A DNA stretch of 64,000 nucleotides from Lentzea albidocapillata subsp. violacea (GTDB lineage: Bacteria; Actinomycetota; Actinomycetes; Mycobacteriales; Pseudonocardiaceae): contig NZ_FNET01000011.1 in the NCBI RefSeq assembly GCF_900100275.1, positions 1 through 64,000 on the forward strand, in the 5' to 3' direction. Positions within the stretch are counted from its first letter, which is position 1; each line of letters starts with the position of its first letter. The translations under genes and the position numbers were made by a program. Below, piece after piece: positions 7,071 to 16,378 of the stretch. The notes below the pieces were generated by a model. That model was not told the origin of the DNA. It ran no database searches and saw only the letters and a list, made by a program, of their open reading frames with translations.

Positions 7071-9751
7071 CGCGGTTCCGCCTGCTCGGCGAGGTGACGA
7101 TCGACGGCCGTCCGCTCGCCACCTCGCACGCCAGCGTGCTCACCGTGCTGTCGGTGCTGCTGATCAACGTGAACCGCGTGGTGCGGACCGAACAGCTCGT
7201 CGACGACCTCTGGGGTGAACGGCTACCGGCCAAACCGCGCGACGCCCTCTACAGCTACCTCTCCCGGCTGCGCGCCGCTCTGCCGCCGGACATCTCCGTG
7301 CGGCAGCGCTCGGGCGGCTACGTGCTGCAGGCCGATCCCGGCTCGGTCGACCTGCACCGGTTCCGCGCGCTGGTCGCCACCGCACGGGCGGACGACCAGG
7401 ACCGGGTCGCGACGCTCACGGAGGCACTGGCGCTGTGGACGGGCGAGCCCTTCACCGGTCTGACGGCACCGGGACTGGAGGCGACGCGGCCCGCGCTCGC
7501 CGCCGAGCACCTCGCCGCCCGGCTCGACCTGCACGACGCGCAGCTCCGGCTGGGCCGGCACGCGGAACTGCTGCCCTTACTGCACCCGTTGGCCGAAGAG
7601 CACCCGCACGACGAACGCCTCGCCCGCCAGCTGTTGCTCACGCTGACGGCGTGCGGGCGGCAGCACGACGCGTTGTGCCACTACCACTCGCTCCGGGAGC
7701 GCCTCGCCGACGAGCTCGGCGTCGATCCCTCGCCGGAGACCCGGCAGGTCTACCAGCGGATCCTGGACGGACCACCCACGACGTCCGCGGTGCCCCGCGA
7801 GCTCCCGGCCAGGCCTGGTCACTTCAGCGCCAGGGCCGCGGACCTCGCCGCGCTCACGGACGCCACGGGCGAGGGACCTGTGGTGATCAGCGGGCCGGGC
7901 GGCGTCGGGAAGACCGCGCTCGCCCTGTCCTGGGCGCACGACCACCTGGACCTCTTTCCCGACGGCCAGCTCCACCTCGACCTCCTCGGGTTCACCCCGT
8001 CCGGTGAACCCGTGCCGGCGGCGGACGCGTTGCAGCGGATGCTCGCCGGCCTCGGCGTCACCAGCGTGCCCGACGGCGTCGACGCGCGGGCGGCGTTGTT
8101 CCGCAGCACGGTGGCCGATCGGCGGATGCTGCTGGTGCTGGACAACGCGGCCGACAGCGCCCAGGTCACGCCGCTGCTGCCGGGAACGGCGTCGTGCTCG
8201 GTGCTGATCACGAGCCGCGACCGGCTGTACGGCGTCATCACGGCCGTTGGGGCGCGGGCACTTCCGCTCACCACGCTGTCCGCTGAGGACTCCCGGCTGC
8301 TGCTGGCCGAACGGCTGGGCACCGCGCGGCTCGACGCGGAGCCGGTGGCCGTGGACGAGCTGCTCACGTGGTGCGCCGGGCTGCCCCTGGCGCTCAGCGC
8401 CGTCGCCGGCCACGCCCGGATGCGGCCGGGCTTCGGGCTCGCGGTGCTCGCCGACGAACTACGGGACGAGTCCGATCGCCTGCAGGCCATGGACTTCGAT
8501 GATCCGGTGGCGTCACTGACGGTCGTGCTGTCCTCGTCGTACCGGGCGCTGGAACCCGATCACGCCCGCACGTTCGGCCTCCTGGCAGCCGCTCCGGGTC
8601 CGGACATCAGCCTGGAGTGCGCGAAGGCGTTGACCGGAAACCCTCGCGTGCGCGGCGATCTCCGCACGCTGGAACGGGTCTCGTTGGCCGAAGAGCACCT
8701 CCCCGGCCGATGGCGGATGCACGACCTCGTGCGCCTCTACGGCCAAGCAAACGCCGCTCCGCCAGACCTGAGCGAATCGTTGAACCGGCTGACCAACCAC
8801 GTCCTGCACACCGCCGCCGCGGCCGACCGCCTGATCCTCTCCAGCCGCAGACCGATCACGCTCACGCCGTGCTTCACCGTGCCGCTCGCGTTCGAGGACC
8901 GGGCGGCGGCGGTGGCGTGGTTCGACGCGGAACACCGCACGGTCCTGGCACTCCAGCGGGTCGCTGACGACACCACGTCCTGGCAGCTGGCGTGGGCGCT
9001 GGACAGCTACCACCAACTCGGCAGGCGCCACATGGACGACTTCGTCGCGGCATTGCGGCACGGTCTGGCGGCGGCGCAACGACTGAACGACCCCACCGCG
9101 CTCCTCGTCCTGCACCTGCTGCTCGGGAAGCAGCGCCTGAATGTCAACGCCTTCGCGGAAGGCGAGCGTCACCTCCGCGCGGCACTCGTGTTCGCGGAGG
9201 CGCAGAACGACCGGTGGCGCCGGGTCGCCGCACTGATCACGCTCTCGCACGTGCTGCAACAGCAGGGCGATCCGCTGGCAGGCCTGGAGGTCGCGCTCGA
9301 CGCGCTCACTCTGACGCGCTCGCTGGGAAGCCCCGCCTGGGAAGCGGAGGCCATCACCACCGTCGGTCTGCACGCGACGAAGGCGGGCAAGTTCGACGTG
9401 GCCGAGGAGCACTGCCGGGAGGCCCTGACGACGAGCATGGCTCTCGGCGACCGCGAGGCCGAGGCGATGAGCCGCGCGACCCTCGGCTCCGTTCTGCACG
9501 CGACCGGACGGCACGCGGAGGCGCTGTCGTCGCTCGGCGCCGCGGCGGCACTCTTCAGCGAGCTGGGCAGCAGGTTCCAGGAGGCGCTGGCGGTGGAGCA
9601 GATCGGCGACACCCTGCTCGCCCTCGGCAGGACCGCCGAGGCGGGCGAGGCCTACCGGCGGGCGCTGCCGCTCGTCGAGCAGCGCCAGGACTCGTCGCTG
9701 GCGTCCCGGCTGCGGCTCAAGATCGGTGCCAGGTCCGCGCAAGATCGCTGA
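7067..9751 (+). CDS. SARP-type transcriptional regulator with NB-ARC and TPR domains (AfsR-like)
   Basis: An 894-residue regulator. An OmpR-like winged helix (about 1-90, LLGEVTIDGRPL... SYLSRLRAALP) and a bacterial transcriptional activation (BTAD) domain to about 240 define SARP proteins, which bind direct repeats near antibiotic-pathway promoters. An NB-ARC ATPase follows: P-loop GPGGVGKTAL at about 276, Walker B RRMLLVLDNAAD and GLPLALSAVAGHA. The C-terminal third is TPR repeats (ADQ/AEEHCREALTTSMALGDREAEA type). GTG 7067 overlaps the plsC stop. No biosynthetic cluster lies in the window, so the target is unknown; candidates are global (AfsR-like) or its own operon. It converges with smc. 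Confidence 0.93.
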   Translation: MTRFRLLGEVTIDGRPLATSHASVLTVLSVLLINVNRVVRTEQLVDDLWGERLPAKPRDALYSYLSRLRAALPPDISVRQRSGGYVLQADPGSVDLHRFRALVATARADDQDRVATLTEALALWTGEPFTGLTAPGLEATRPALAAEHLAARLDLHDAQLRLGRHAELLPLLHPLAEEHPHDERLARQLLLTLTACGRQHDALCHYHSLRERLADELGVDPSPETRQVYQRILDGPPTTSAVPRELPARPGHFSARAADLAALTDATGEGPVVISGPGGVGKTALALSWAHDHLDLFPDGQLHLDLLGFTPSGEPVPAADALQRMLAGLGVTSVPDGVDARAALFRSTVADRRMLLVLDNAADSAQVTPLLPGTASCSVLITSRDRLYGVITAVGARALPLTTLSAEDSRLLLAERLGTARLDAEPVAVDELLTWCAGLPLALSAVAGHARMRPGFGLAVLADELRDESDRLQAMDFDDPVASLTVVLSSSYRALEPDHARTFGLLAAAPGPDISLECAKALTGNPRVRGDLRTLERVSLAEEHLPGRWRMHDLVRLYGQANAAPPDLSESLNRLTNHVLHTAAAADRLILSSRRPITLTPCFTVPLAFEDRAAAVAWFDAEHRTVLALQRVADDTTSWQLAWALDSYHQLGRRHMDDFVAALRHGLAAAQRLNDPTALLVLHLLLGKQRLNVNAFAEGERHLRAALVFAEAQNDRWRRVAALITLSHVLQQQGDPLAGLEVALDALTLTRSLGSPAWEAEAITTVGLHATKAGKFDVAEEHCREALTTSMALGDREAEAMSRATLGSVLHATGRHAEALSSLGAAAALFSELGSRFQEALAVEQIGDTLLALGRTAEAGEAYRRALPLVEQRQDSSLASRLRLKIGARSAQDR

Positions 9752-9809
9752 CAGGTCCGTCCGGCAGAGCGGGCGCGAGGCCGGTTCAAGCCTGCCCCGA
9801 CCGCCCTTC

Positions 9810-12800
9810 TCAGGCCTCTGTTTCCGCCGGTCCAGGCGAAGTATCAGCGGTTTCGACGGGCTCCGCCGCCGCGACTGGTTCGGCCACCGCGGCGGGTTTC
9901 GCACGCGCGGGCTCGTCACCCGTCGTGCGCAGCCGCTGCGAGATCACCTGCGAGATGCCGTCACCGCGCATCGAGACGCCGTACAGCGCGTCCGCGATCT
10001 CCATGGTCGGCTTCTGGTGCGTGATGATCAGCAGCTGTGACCGTTCCCGCAGCTGCTCGAACAGGCCGATCAGCCGGTGCAGGTTCGTGTCGTCCAGCGC
10101 GGCCTCGACCTCGTCCATCACGTAGAACGGTGAGGGGCGGGCGCGGAAGATCGCGACCAGCATCGCGACCGCTGCCAGCGACTTCTCGCCGCCGGAGAGC
10201 AGCGACAGGCGCTTGACCTTCTTGCCGGGCGGGCGGGCCTCCAACTCGATGCCGGTGGTCAGCATGTCGCCGGGCTCGGTCAGCACCAGGCGGCCTTCGC
10301 CGCCGGGGAACAGGACCTTGAAGACGATCTCGAACTCACGCGCCACGTCCTCGTAGGCCAGCGAGAAGACCTCGAGGATCTTGTCGTCGACCTCCTTCAC
10401 GACCGTGAGCAGGTCGCGGCGGGTGTCCTTGATGTCCTCGAGCTGCGTGGAGAGGAACTTGTAGCGCTCCTCCAGCGCGGCGAACTCCTCCAGGGCGAGC
10501 GGGTTCACCTTGCCCAGCAACGACATGTCGCGCTCGGCGCGCTTGGCGCGGCGGAGCTGGGTGTCGCGGTCGTACGGCATCGGCTGCGGCTCGGAGACCT
10601 GCTCGCCGCGTTCCTTGGCGGCCTGGTACTCGGCCATCTCGGCGGCCGACGCGGGCACCATGACGTCGGGGCCGTACTCGTTGGCAAGATCTTCCAGCCC
10701 GATGCCGAAGTCCTCGGCGATCTTGGTTTCCAGCTGCTCGATGCGCATGCGCTGCTCGGCGCGCAGGACCTCGTCGCGGTGCACGGCGTCGACGAGCTTC
10801 TCCAGCTCGCCGGACATCTCCCGCACCAGGCCCCGCACCTGGGTCAGCAGGAGTTCGTGCTGCGAACGGCGTTCCTGGGCCTGGTCGCGCTCGCGGGCGG
10901 CACGGGACAGCGAGATCTCGATGCGTTCCAGCGCCTGCTCGCCGCCGCGGACGACGGCCTTCGCGACCACGGCACCACGGGCGCGGTGCTGGGTGGCGCG
11001 GGCGTGGCGTTCGCGGGCCTCACGCTCGGCGCGGGCGGCACGACGGAGGCCCTCTGCCTTGCCCTGCAACGCCCGTGCGCGCTCTTCCGCGGTGCGCTGC
11101 ACCAGACGCGCGTCCATCTCGGCCTGGCGGGCCTCAGCAAGCTCCGCGGCCAGCGCGTCCCGCTGGCCGGTGTCCGGCTCGTCGTCGAGGGTCTGCTCCT
11201 CCTCGGCCATCAGCAGCCGCTCTTCGAGCTCGCCCAGCTTCATCAGGGCTTCCTCGCGCGACCGCTCGACCCTGGCACGCTGCTCGGAGATGCGGTTGAC
11301 CTCGGCCTGCGCGGACCGCACGGCCGTGGCCATCCGGTTCAGCCGCTCGCCGGAGCGGGCCTGGCGGACCTTGGCCTCCTGCATGGCCTCCTTGACCGCG
11401 TCGAGCACCTTGCGGCGGGCCTGCTGCTCGGCACGGGCGCCTTCGAGCGCGGCCGTTGCGTGCTCCAGCGCCCGTTCCGCGGTCGCGAGCTGCTCCTGTG
11501 CCTCGTCGACGGCGGCCTGCACCTCGATGACGCTCTGGCCCTGGGCACCCGAGCCACCGACGGCCCAGTCCGTGCCGAAGAGGTCGCCCTCCCTGGTCAC
11601 CGCGCGACCGTCGAACCCGGCCGCGGTGTCCAGATCTCCCACCACAGCAAGGCGATCGAGCGCGCGAGCCAACGCCGGACGCAACGCCTCGGGCGCGTGC
11701 ACGACGTCGATCGCCCACCTCGCGCCGTGCGGCAGGTTGCCCCACCGCGAGGTGTCCACAGTGGATCCGGGCGAGCCGATCAGCACGCCGGCGCGGCCGC
11801 CGTCCTTCTCCTTCAACAACTTCAGGGCCGCGAGCGCGCCGTCACCGGACGACACCGCGACGGCGTCGGCGATCGGGCCGAGTGCCGCGGCCAGCGCGAC
11901 CTCGTAGCCGGGTTCGACGGTCAGCAGCGCGGCGACGGAACCCAGCAGGCCCGGCACGTCCGACGCGAGCAACGCGCCCGCGCCGTCCTTGCGCGTGAGG
12001 CCCAGCGAGAGTGCGTCGACACGAGCGCGCCACGACGCGATGTCGCGTTCCGCGGTGCGTTCGGCCTTGACCAGTTCCTCGACGCGCTGCCGTGCCGCGT
12101 CGTTGGACTGCACGGCCTGGTGGTGGCGTTCGTCGAGGCCGTGGTCGTCCTCGTCCTCGGTGCCGGTGATCTCGCGGGCCTCGGCCAGCTCCATCGACGC
12201 GTACTCGGCGCGTTCGGACGCCTCCGACAGCGTGACGGACAGGCGTTCGATCTCCTCGGCGGTCGCGTTCGTCTTGCTGCGCAACGCTTCCACCTGACCG
12301 GACAGGCGGGCGAGGCCCTCCCGGCGGTCGGCGATCGCGCGGACGGCGGCGATGTGCGCCTTCTCCGCCTGCGAGACCATGCGTTCCAGTTCGGCGCGCG
12401 TCTCGACGGCCTCGGCCAGCGCGATGCGGGCCTCGGTCACGCCTTCCTGGAGCTCCAGCTCCATCTCGGCGGTCTCCTCGGCCTCGCGGTCGAGGTCGTC
12501 GGGATCGCGGCCCCTGCTGGGCGCGTCCACGTCCGCGGACAGGTGGCGGGCTCGTTCGGCGGCGAGGCGCACGGTGCCACGGAGGCGTTCCTCCAAAGCG
12601 GACAGCCGGTACCAGGTGTCCTGCGCGGCCTGGAGCTTCGGCGAGTCGGCGGCGACCCGCTCCTCCAGCTCGTTCTGCTGGTACTGCGCCGCCTGCAACG
12701 ACTTCTCGACCTCGGCGCGGCGAGCGCGGGCCTTCGCCTCGTCGTGCTCCTCCTGCGCGATGGCCTCGCGCTGCGTCACCAGGTCGTCGGCGAGCAGGCG

Positions 12801-13481
12801 GAGTTTGCTGTCGCGCAGCTCGGACTGGACGACCTGCGCGCGGCGGGCGATCTCGGCCTGCTTGCCCAGCGGCTTGAGCTGGCGGCGCAGCTCCGCGGTG
12901 AGGTCGGTGAGGCGCGTCAGGTTCGCCTGCATCGCCTCCAGCTTGCGCAGCGCCTTTTCCTTGCGCTTGCGGTGCTTCAGGACGCCGGCGGCCTCTTCGA
13001 TGAACGCGCGCCGTTCCTCCGGTTTGGACTCGAGGATCGCGGCGAGCTGGCCCTGACCGACGATCACGTGCATCTCGCGGCCGATGCCGGAGTCCGACAG
13101 CAGTTCCTGGATGTCCATGAGGCGGCACGAGTTGCCGTTGATCTCGTACTCGGTGGCGCCCTCGCGGAACATGCGGCGGGTGATCGACACCTCGGTGTAC
13201 TCGATCGGCAGGATGCCGTCGGCGTTGTCGATCGTCAGCGTCACCTCGGCGCGGCCCAGCGGCGCGCGGCCGGACGTGCCGGCGAAGATGACGTCCTCCA
13301 TCTTGCCGCCGCGCAGGTCCTTGGCACCCTGCGTGCCCATCACCCAGCGCAGCGCGTCGAGCACGTTGGACTTGCCGGACCCGTTGGGGCCGACCACACA
13401 GGTGATGCCGGGCTCGAAGCGCAGCGTGGTAGCCGAGGCGAAGGACTTGAAGCCCTTCAGCGTCAGGCTCTTGAGATGCAC
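9810..13481 (-). CDS. smc: Chromosome segregation protein SMC
   Basis: Condensin ATPase for chromosome compaction and segregation. The N-terminal head starts VHLKSLTLKGFKSFA and has Walker A GPNGSGKSN at about residues 32-40. Two long coiled coils flank a hinge (about 500-660). The C-terminal head has the ABC signature LSGGEKSLAAVA and Walker B YVMDEVEAALDD. An Ala/Glu-rich tail of about 45 residues follows. 1,223 aa is normal. GTG 13481 was chosen because it matches the conserved N-terminus; a TTG at 13499 is an alternative. The usual partner ftsY is displaced, and no scpA/scpB lies in the window. Confidence 0.97.
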   Translation of the reverse strand: MHLKSLTLKGFKSFASATTLRFEPGITCVVGPNGSGKSNVLDALRWVMGTQGAKDLRGGKMEDVIFAGTSGRAPLGRAEVTLTIDNADGILPIEYTEVSITRRMFREGATEYEINGNSCRLMDIQELLSDSGIGREMHVIVGQGQLAAILESKPEERRAFIEEAAGVLKHRKRKEKALRKLEAMQANLTRLTDLTAELRRQLKPLGKQAEIARRAQVVQSELRDSKLRLLADDLVTQREAIAQEEHDEAKARARRAEVEKSLQAAQYQQNELEERVAADSPKLQAAQDTWYRLSALEERLRGTVRLAAERARHLSADVDAPSRGRDPDDLDREAEETAEMELELQEGVTEARIALAEAVETRAELERMVSQAEKAHIAAVRAIADRREGLARLSGQVEALRSKTNATAEEIERLSVTLSEASERAEYASMELAEAREITGTEDEDDHGLDERHHQAVQSNDAARQRVEELVKAERTAERDIASWRARVDALSLGLTRKDGAGALLASDVPGLLGSVAALLTVEPGYEVALAAALGPIADAVAVSSGDGALAALKLLKEKDGGRAGVLIGSPGSTVDTSRWGNLPHGARWAIDVVHAPEALRPALARALDRLAVVGDLDTAAGFDGRAVTREGDLFGTDWAVGGSGAQGQSVIEVQAAVDEAQEQLATAERALEHATAALEGARAEQQARRKVLDAVKEAMQEAKVRQARSGERLNRMATAVRSAQAEVNRISEQRARVERSREEALMKLGELEERLLMAEEEQTLDDEPDTGQRDALAAELAEARQAEMDARLVQRTAEERARALQGKAEGLRRAARAEREARERHARATQHRARGAVVAKAVVRGGEQALERIEISLSRAARERDQAQERRSQHELLLTQVRGLVREMSGELEKLVDAVHRDEVLRAEQRMRIEQLETKIAEDFGIGLEDLANEYGPDVMVPASAAEMAEYQAAKERGEQVSEPQPMPYDRDTQLRRAKRAERDMSLLGKVNPLALEEFAALEERYKFLSTQLEDIKDTRRDLLTVVKEVDDKILEVFSLAYEDVAREFEIVFKVLFPGGEGRLVLTEPGDMLTTGIELEARPPGKKVKRLSLLSGGEKSLAAVAMLVAIFRARPSPFYVMDEVEAALDDTNLHRLIGLFEQLRERSQLLIITHQKPTMEIADALYGVSMRGDGISQVISQRLRTTGDEPARAKPAAVAEPVAAAEPVETADTSPGPAETEA

Positions 13482-13541
13482 GCGGGGCAGAGTACCCAAA
13501 CGCTTGCGGGTGATGCGGGACGCGGGCCTTGACCTGCGCGT

Positions 13542-14132
13542 CTATGGACGGAGAGTAACCAACAGCCCGCTTTCGTCCGACACCTCCAACCGGTCGATCT
13601 GGTCGACCCGGAACGACGTGGAACCGGGAATCCGCTCGTCAGGCCCGTGATCGGAACCCCACCAGCCCCCGACCTCACGCTGCCCTTGCCGGTCGAACAC
13701 GATGACCTTGCAGCGCGCGCCCGGTTTGACCTCCTCGAGCTTGAACCACATCTCGGTGCCCCAGGACTTCTGGACCATCGAGACCTCGCCGTTCACCCCG
13801 GTGCCGGGGTTCTCGGCGGCCCAGGTCGGTGGCGGTGGGGCCTGCAGGAACACGATCCCGCCGGCCAGCGCGAGCGTCACCAGGACGGCCGCGCAGACCA
13901 GCACCACCCGGCGGCGGCGGTCCGGCCTGGGCGGACGGGAGGGGATCTCGTCGAGGTTCTCGACGTCCTCCAGGGTCAGGCGGCCGAGCAGCCCCGGCAG
14001 CGGGGCCAGCCGCAGCATCTCGGCCTGACAGCAGTCGCAGCCGCCGAGATGACGTTCGAACGCGGCACGTTCGGAGAGGTCGAGCGAGCCGAAGAGGTAG
14101 GCGCCGACGTCGACGGTGTGCTGGCAGCTCAC
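13542..14132 (-). CDS. Anti-sigma factor with zinc-finger (ZAS) domain
   Basis: A 196-residue protein with an N-terminal ZAS motif (ERHLGGCDCC: H-x3-C-x2-C, with an upstream His in QHTVDVGAYLFG), then one membrane helix at about 90-110 (VVLVCAAVLVTLALAGGIVF) and an extracytoplasmic domain of about 85 residues. It most probably binds and inhibits the sigma factor encoded immediately upstream, whose stop it overlaps (GTGA). The extracytoplasmic domain (SMVQKSWGTEMWF... VFDRQGQ) resembles those sensing envelope or redox stress, but the signal cannot be read. Arrangement resembles mycobacterial SigL/RslA. Confidence 0.9.
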   Translation of the reverse strand: MSCQHTVDVGAYLFGSLDLSERAAFERHLGGCDCCQAEMLRLAPLPGLLGRLTLEDVENLDEIPSRPPRPDRRRRVVLVCAAVLVTLALAGGIVFLQAPPPPTWAAENPGTGVNGEVSMVQKSWGTEMWFKLEEVKPGARCKVIVFDRQGQREVGGWWGSDHGPDERIPGSTSFRVDQIDRLEVSDESGLLVTLRP

Positions 14133-14635
14133 GCCTCGGTCACCCCTCTTTCCTCCAGTGCGTCGCGCAGCGCCCGCAGTGCGTAGAAGCAGCGCGACTT
14201 GACGGTGCCCGGCGGGATGCCGAGCGTCCTGGCGGCCTCCGCGACGGTGCGGCGGCGGTAGTACAGCTCGATGACGACCGTCCGGTGCTCGGGCGTGAGC
14301 GCCCGCAGCGCCGACGCGATCTGCCACGTCTGCAGCACGTGTTCGACCTGGTCGCTGACCGGTGGGAGGTCCACCGGTTCGAGCGGAACCTCGGTCGCGC
14401 GTGCGTTGCGGCGGCGGTAACCCGAGATCACCAGGTTCTTGGCGACCGTGTAGAGCCACAGCGCCGCGTCGTCCGGTTTCAGATCCTCGTGGTTGCGCCA
14501 CGCGCGGAGCAGCGTCTCCTGCACGACGTCCTCTGCCTGCTGGTAGTCGCCGTCGACCAGCCGCAGCACGTAGTGCAGCAGCGGGCCCCGCCAGCGGTCG
14601 TACAGCTGGATGAGGACGTCTTCTGAGGAGTCCAC
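14129..14635 (-). CDS. ECF-type RNA polymerase sigma factor
   Basis: 168 residues with region 2 (LLHYVLRLVDGDYQQAEDVVQETLLRAWRN, with DVVQET for core binding and -10 recognition) and region 4 (LTPEHRTVVIELYYRRRTVAEAARTLGIPPGTVKSR helix-turn-helix). There is no region 1.1 or 3, as in extracytoplasmic-function sigma factors. The downstream overlapping anti-sigma gene makes this a classical membrane-signal-controlled pair. Closest remembered relative is SigL of mycobacteria; the exact ECF group is not assigned. Start ATG 14635 gives a compact N-terminus. Confidence 0.95.
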   Translation of the reverse strand: MDSSEDVLIQLYDRWRGPLLHYVLRLVDGDYQQAEDVVQETLLRAWRNHEDLKPDDAALWLYTVAKNLVISGYRRRNARATEVPLEPVDLPPVSDQVEHVLQTWQIASALRALTPEHRTVVIELYYRRRTVAEAARTLGIPPGTVKSRCFYALRALRDALEERGVTEA

Positions 14636-14668
14636 GATTCCCTACTACGCCGGCTCTCGGAGAACGGT

Positions 14669-14941
14669 TCAGCGCTCGACGAACCCGGTCAGGTCGCCCC
14701 TGGCATCAGACCACTGCTCACCGACAGAGTCGACGTGTCCGGGGGTTTCACCCGAACGGAGAGCTTTCAGCAGTTGTTCACACTTCTCCCGCGGACCCTC
14801 GGCAACGACCTCGACCCGGCCGTCCGGCCTGTTCGAAGCGCTCCCGACCAGGCCCAGTTCTAGTGCCCTGGTTCGCGTCCACCAGCGAAAACCAACGCCC
14901 TGAACCCGTCCTCGCACCCACGCGTTTAGTCGCACGTCCAC
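14669..14941 (-). CDS. acyP: Acylphosphatase
   Basis: 90 residues with the full acylphosphatase signature: [12 protein letters not shown] (phosphate-binding loop with catalytic Arg) and [14 protein letters not shown] (catalytic Asn region). Hydrolyses acyl phosphates such as carbamoyl or 1,3-bisphosphoglyceryl phosphate. In mycobacteria acyP lies between fpg/mutM and smc; here the sigma pair sits between it and smc and an accessory block between it and mutM. Confidence 0.95.
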   Translation of the reverse strand: MDVRLNAWVRGRVQGVGFRWWTRTRALELGLVGSASNRPDGRVEVVAEGPREKCEQLLKALRSGETPGHVDSVGEQWSDARGDLTGFVER

Positions 14942-15022
14942 CTCCGAATGGTTGCGTAGTCACACCAGGTGACTGAAGACGCACTCTGGGGTTGTCACCC
15001 ATTAGTGGTACGGTCCCGACCC

Positions 15023-15751
15023 GTGAGTGCCCGCAGCCTCTTACTCGGCCTGCTGATCGGTGCAACCGGTATCGGCGGTCTCGCCATCACCGGTACCTCC
15101 CCTCTCGGCATCGGCTCCACCAATGCCGCGCAGCAGGAGAGCACCGACCCAGCGAACCAGTTCGGAACGGGCAACGCCGCCGCACCCAACGGTGGCAGGC
15201 AGCCGTCCGGCGGCGACACCAGTGACGGCACGTCCGCGCCTCAGACGACCTCCTCGGTGCCCGCCACCTCGACGACGACCGAGACGCCTCCTTCCACGCC
15301 TTCGACGCCGGCTGCCCCGTCCACCACGACGCCACCCGCCGAGGCGCCGAAGCCGCCCGCCCAGACACAGCCGCCCACCGGCCAGACGCCGGAGCAGGCC
15401 GTGCTCGCGCTCGTGAACGACGCCCGTGCCGCGAAGGGCTGCAAGGCCCTCGTGATCGACGACCGCGTCACGACCGCCGCGCAGGCCCACAGCACGGACA
15501 TGGCGACCAAGAAGTACTTCTCGCACACCTCGCAGGACGGCAGGACGTTCGACGTCCGCATGCGCGAGGCGGGTTACCCGAAGCCGGGCGGCGAGAACAT
15601 CGCGATGGGCTACCCCACCGCCGCCGCCGTCGTCGACGGCTGGATGAAGTCCACCGGCCACCGCGAGAACATCGAGAACTGCACCTTCACAACCATGGGC
15701 GTGGGCCTGGACACCCGCGGTAACTACTGGACCCAGAACTTCGGCCGCTGA
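15023..15751 (+). CDS. Secreted CAP/SCP-domain protein
   Basis: 242 residues: a short signal-like hydrophobic N-terminus (SARSLLLGLLIGATGIGGLAI), a long Thr/Pro/Ser/Ala-rich stalk (about 35-125), then a CAP domain of the YkwD type. The domain keeps the expected His/Glu set: AQAHSTDMA, FSHTSQDG, GENIAMGY and STGHRENIENC. Bacterial CAP proteins are extracytoplasmic; function is uncertain (cell-wall association, possible hydrolase or binding role). GTG 15023 gives the signal peptide at the very start; an in-frame GTG at 14969 would add 18 residues. Followed 22 bases later by two genes with similar stalks. Confidence 0.88.
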   Translation: MSARSLLLGLLIGATGIGGLAITGTSPLGIGSTNAAQQESTDPANQFGTGNAAAPNGGRQPSGGDTSDGTSAPQTTSSVPATSTTTETPPSTPSTPAAPSTTTPPAEAPKPPAQTQPPTGQTPEQAVLALVNDARAAKGCKALVIDDRVTTAAQAHSTDMATKKYFSHTSQDGRTFDVRMREAGYPKPGGENIAMGYPTAAAVVDGWMKSTGHRENIENCTFTTMGVGLDTRGNYWTQNFGR

Positions 15752-15773
15752 CCGTTCGAGCAGGGGAAACTTC

Positions 15774-16250
15774 GTGTACGAGAGCCCGGAACCGGACTCG
15801 CGCCCGCGCATCTTCCGAGGTGCACCGCAAATCGTCCTGGCCGCCTCAGGCGTCGTGCTGGCGACCGTCTTCGCCGCCGTCGCCTCCCTCGCCGCGGGTT
15901 CGAACACCGCGAACGAGTCCCCGGCGACGCAGCCGCCGCGCAAGGAGGCCGGGCGCGACGCCCTGAGCATCGTGCCGACGACCGCGCCGTCCTCGACCGT
16001 CGAGCAGACGTCGTCGGCCGCGGAGACCACCACCACCTCGGCGACCACGACGCCGAAGAGGCAGACGCGGGTCACGACCATCACGCGCGCTGACGGCACC
16101 ACGACGACGGTGACGACCGACGACCCGCCGCCCAGCCCACCGTCCAGCCCGGACAAGCCATCGACGCCCTCGACGCCCCCTTCGACGCCGTCCACTCCGC
16201 CGTCCGACCCCAACCCGCCGGGGTCGTCCTCAACGACGCCACCGGCCTAG
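15774..16250 (+). CDS. Membrane-anchored Ser/Thr/Pro-rich protein, paralog 1
   Basis: 158 residues with no recognisable fold. A short acidic cytoplasmic N-terminus (YESPEPDSRPRIF) precedes one membrane helix (about 19-42, IVLAASGVVLATVFAAVASL) and an extracytoplasmic tail of low complexity: VTTITRADGTTTTVTT and then repeated STPPSTP units. A good ribosome-binding site (AGGGGAAAC) precedes GTG 15774. It is homologous to the next gene: same helix (G-V-V-x-A-T-x-F-A-x-V-A-S), the same V-T-x-x-x-x-DG-(S/T)-T motif and the same tail. Function unknown; perhaps a stalk, sensor or O-glycosylated surface protein. Confidence 0.75.
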   Translation: MYESPEPDSRPRIFRGAPQIVLAASGVVLATVFAAVASLAAGSNTANESPATQPPRKEAGRDALSIVPTTAPSSTVEQTSSAAETTTTSATTTPKRQTRVTTITRADGTTTTVTTDDPPPSPPSSPDKPSTPSTPPSTPSTPPSDPNPPGSSSTTPPA

Positions 16251-16305
16251 AGTTACGCCAGTCACCGCCCAGTGACGCAGTGCTACACGAAGGTGTGGCG
16301 TAACT
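16251..16305. repeat. Nested inverted repeat between the two stalk-protein genes
   Basis: AGTTACGCCA (16251-16260) is the exact inverse of TGGCGTAACT (16296-16305). Inside it GTCAC (16261-16265) and GTGAC (16272-16276) form a second small hairpin. It begins directly after the TAG of paralog 1 and ends about 70 bases before paralog 2. It could be an attenuator or processing site, or an operator; no T-tract follows, so a simple intrinsic terminator is unlikely. Confidence 0.5.
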
Positions 16306-16378
16306 GAGGCGTTGGTTCGTTTCCGCCGATAACTCGAACACAAGTCCATCCGACCGGGTTTCCCCCGAGGAGCGAGTG

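Noticed and set aside
10779..13532. 917-codon open frame on the plus strand opposite smc
   Set aside because: Shadow of smc; composition is antisense-like (Leu/Arg/Gly/Val-rich), with no domain, while smc motifs are complete.
14969..15022. Longer N-terminus of the CAP protein
   Set aside because: It would place charged residues before the signal peptide; GTG 15023 is the natural start.
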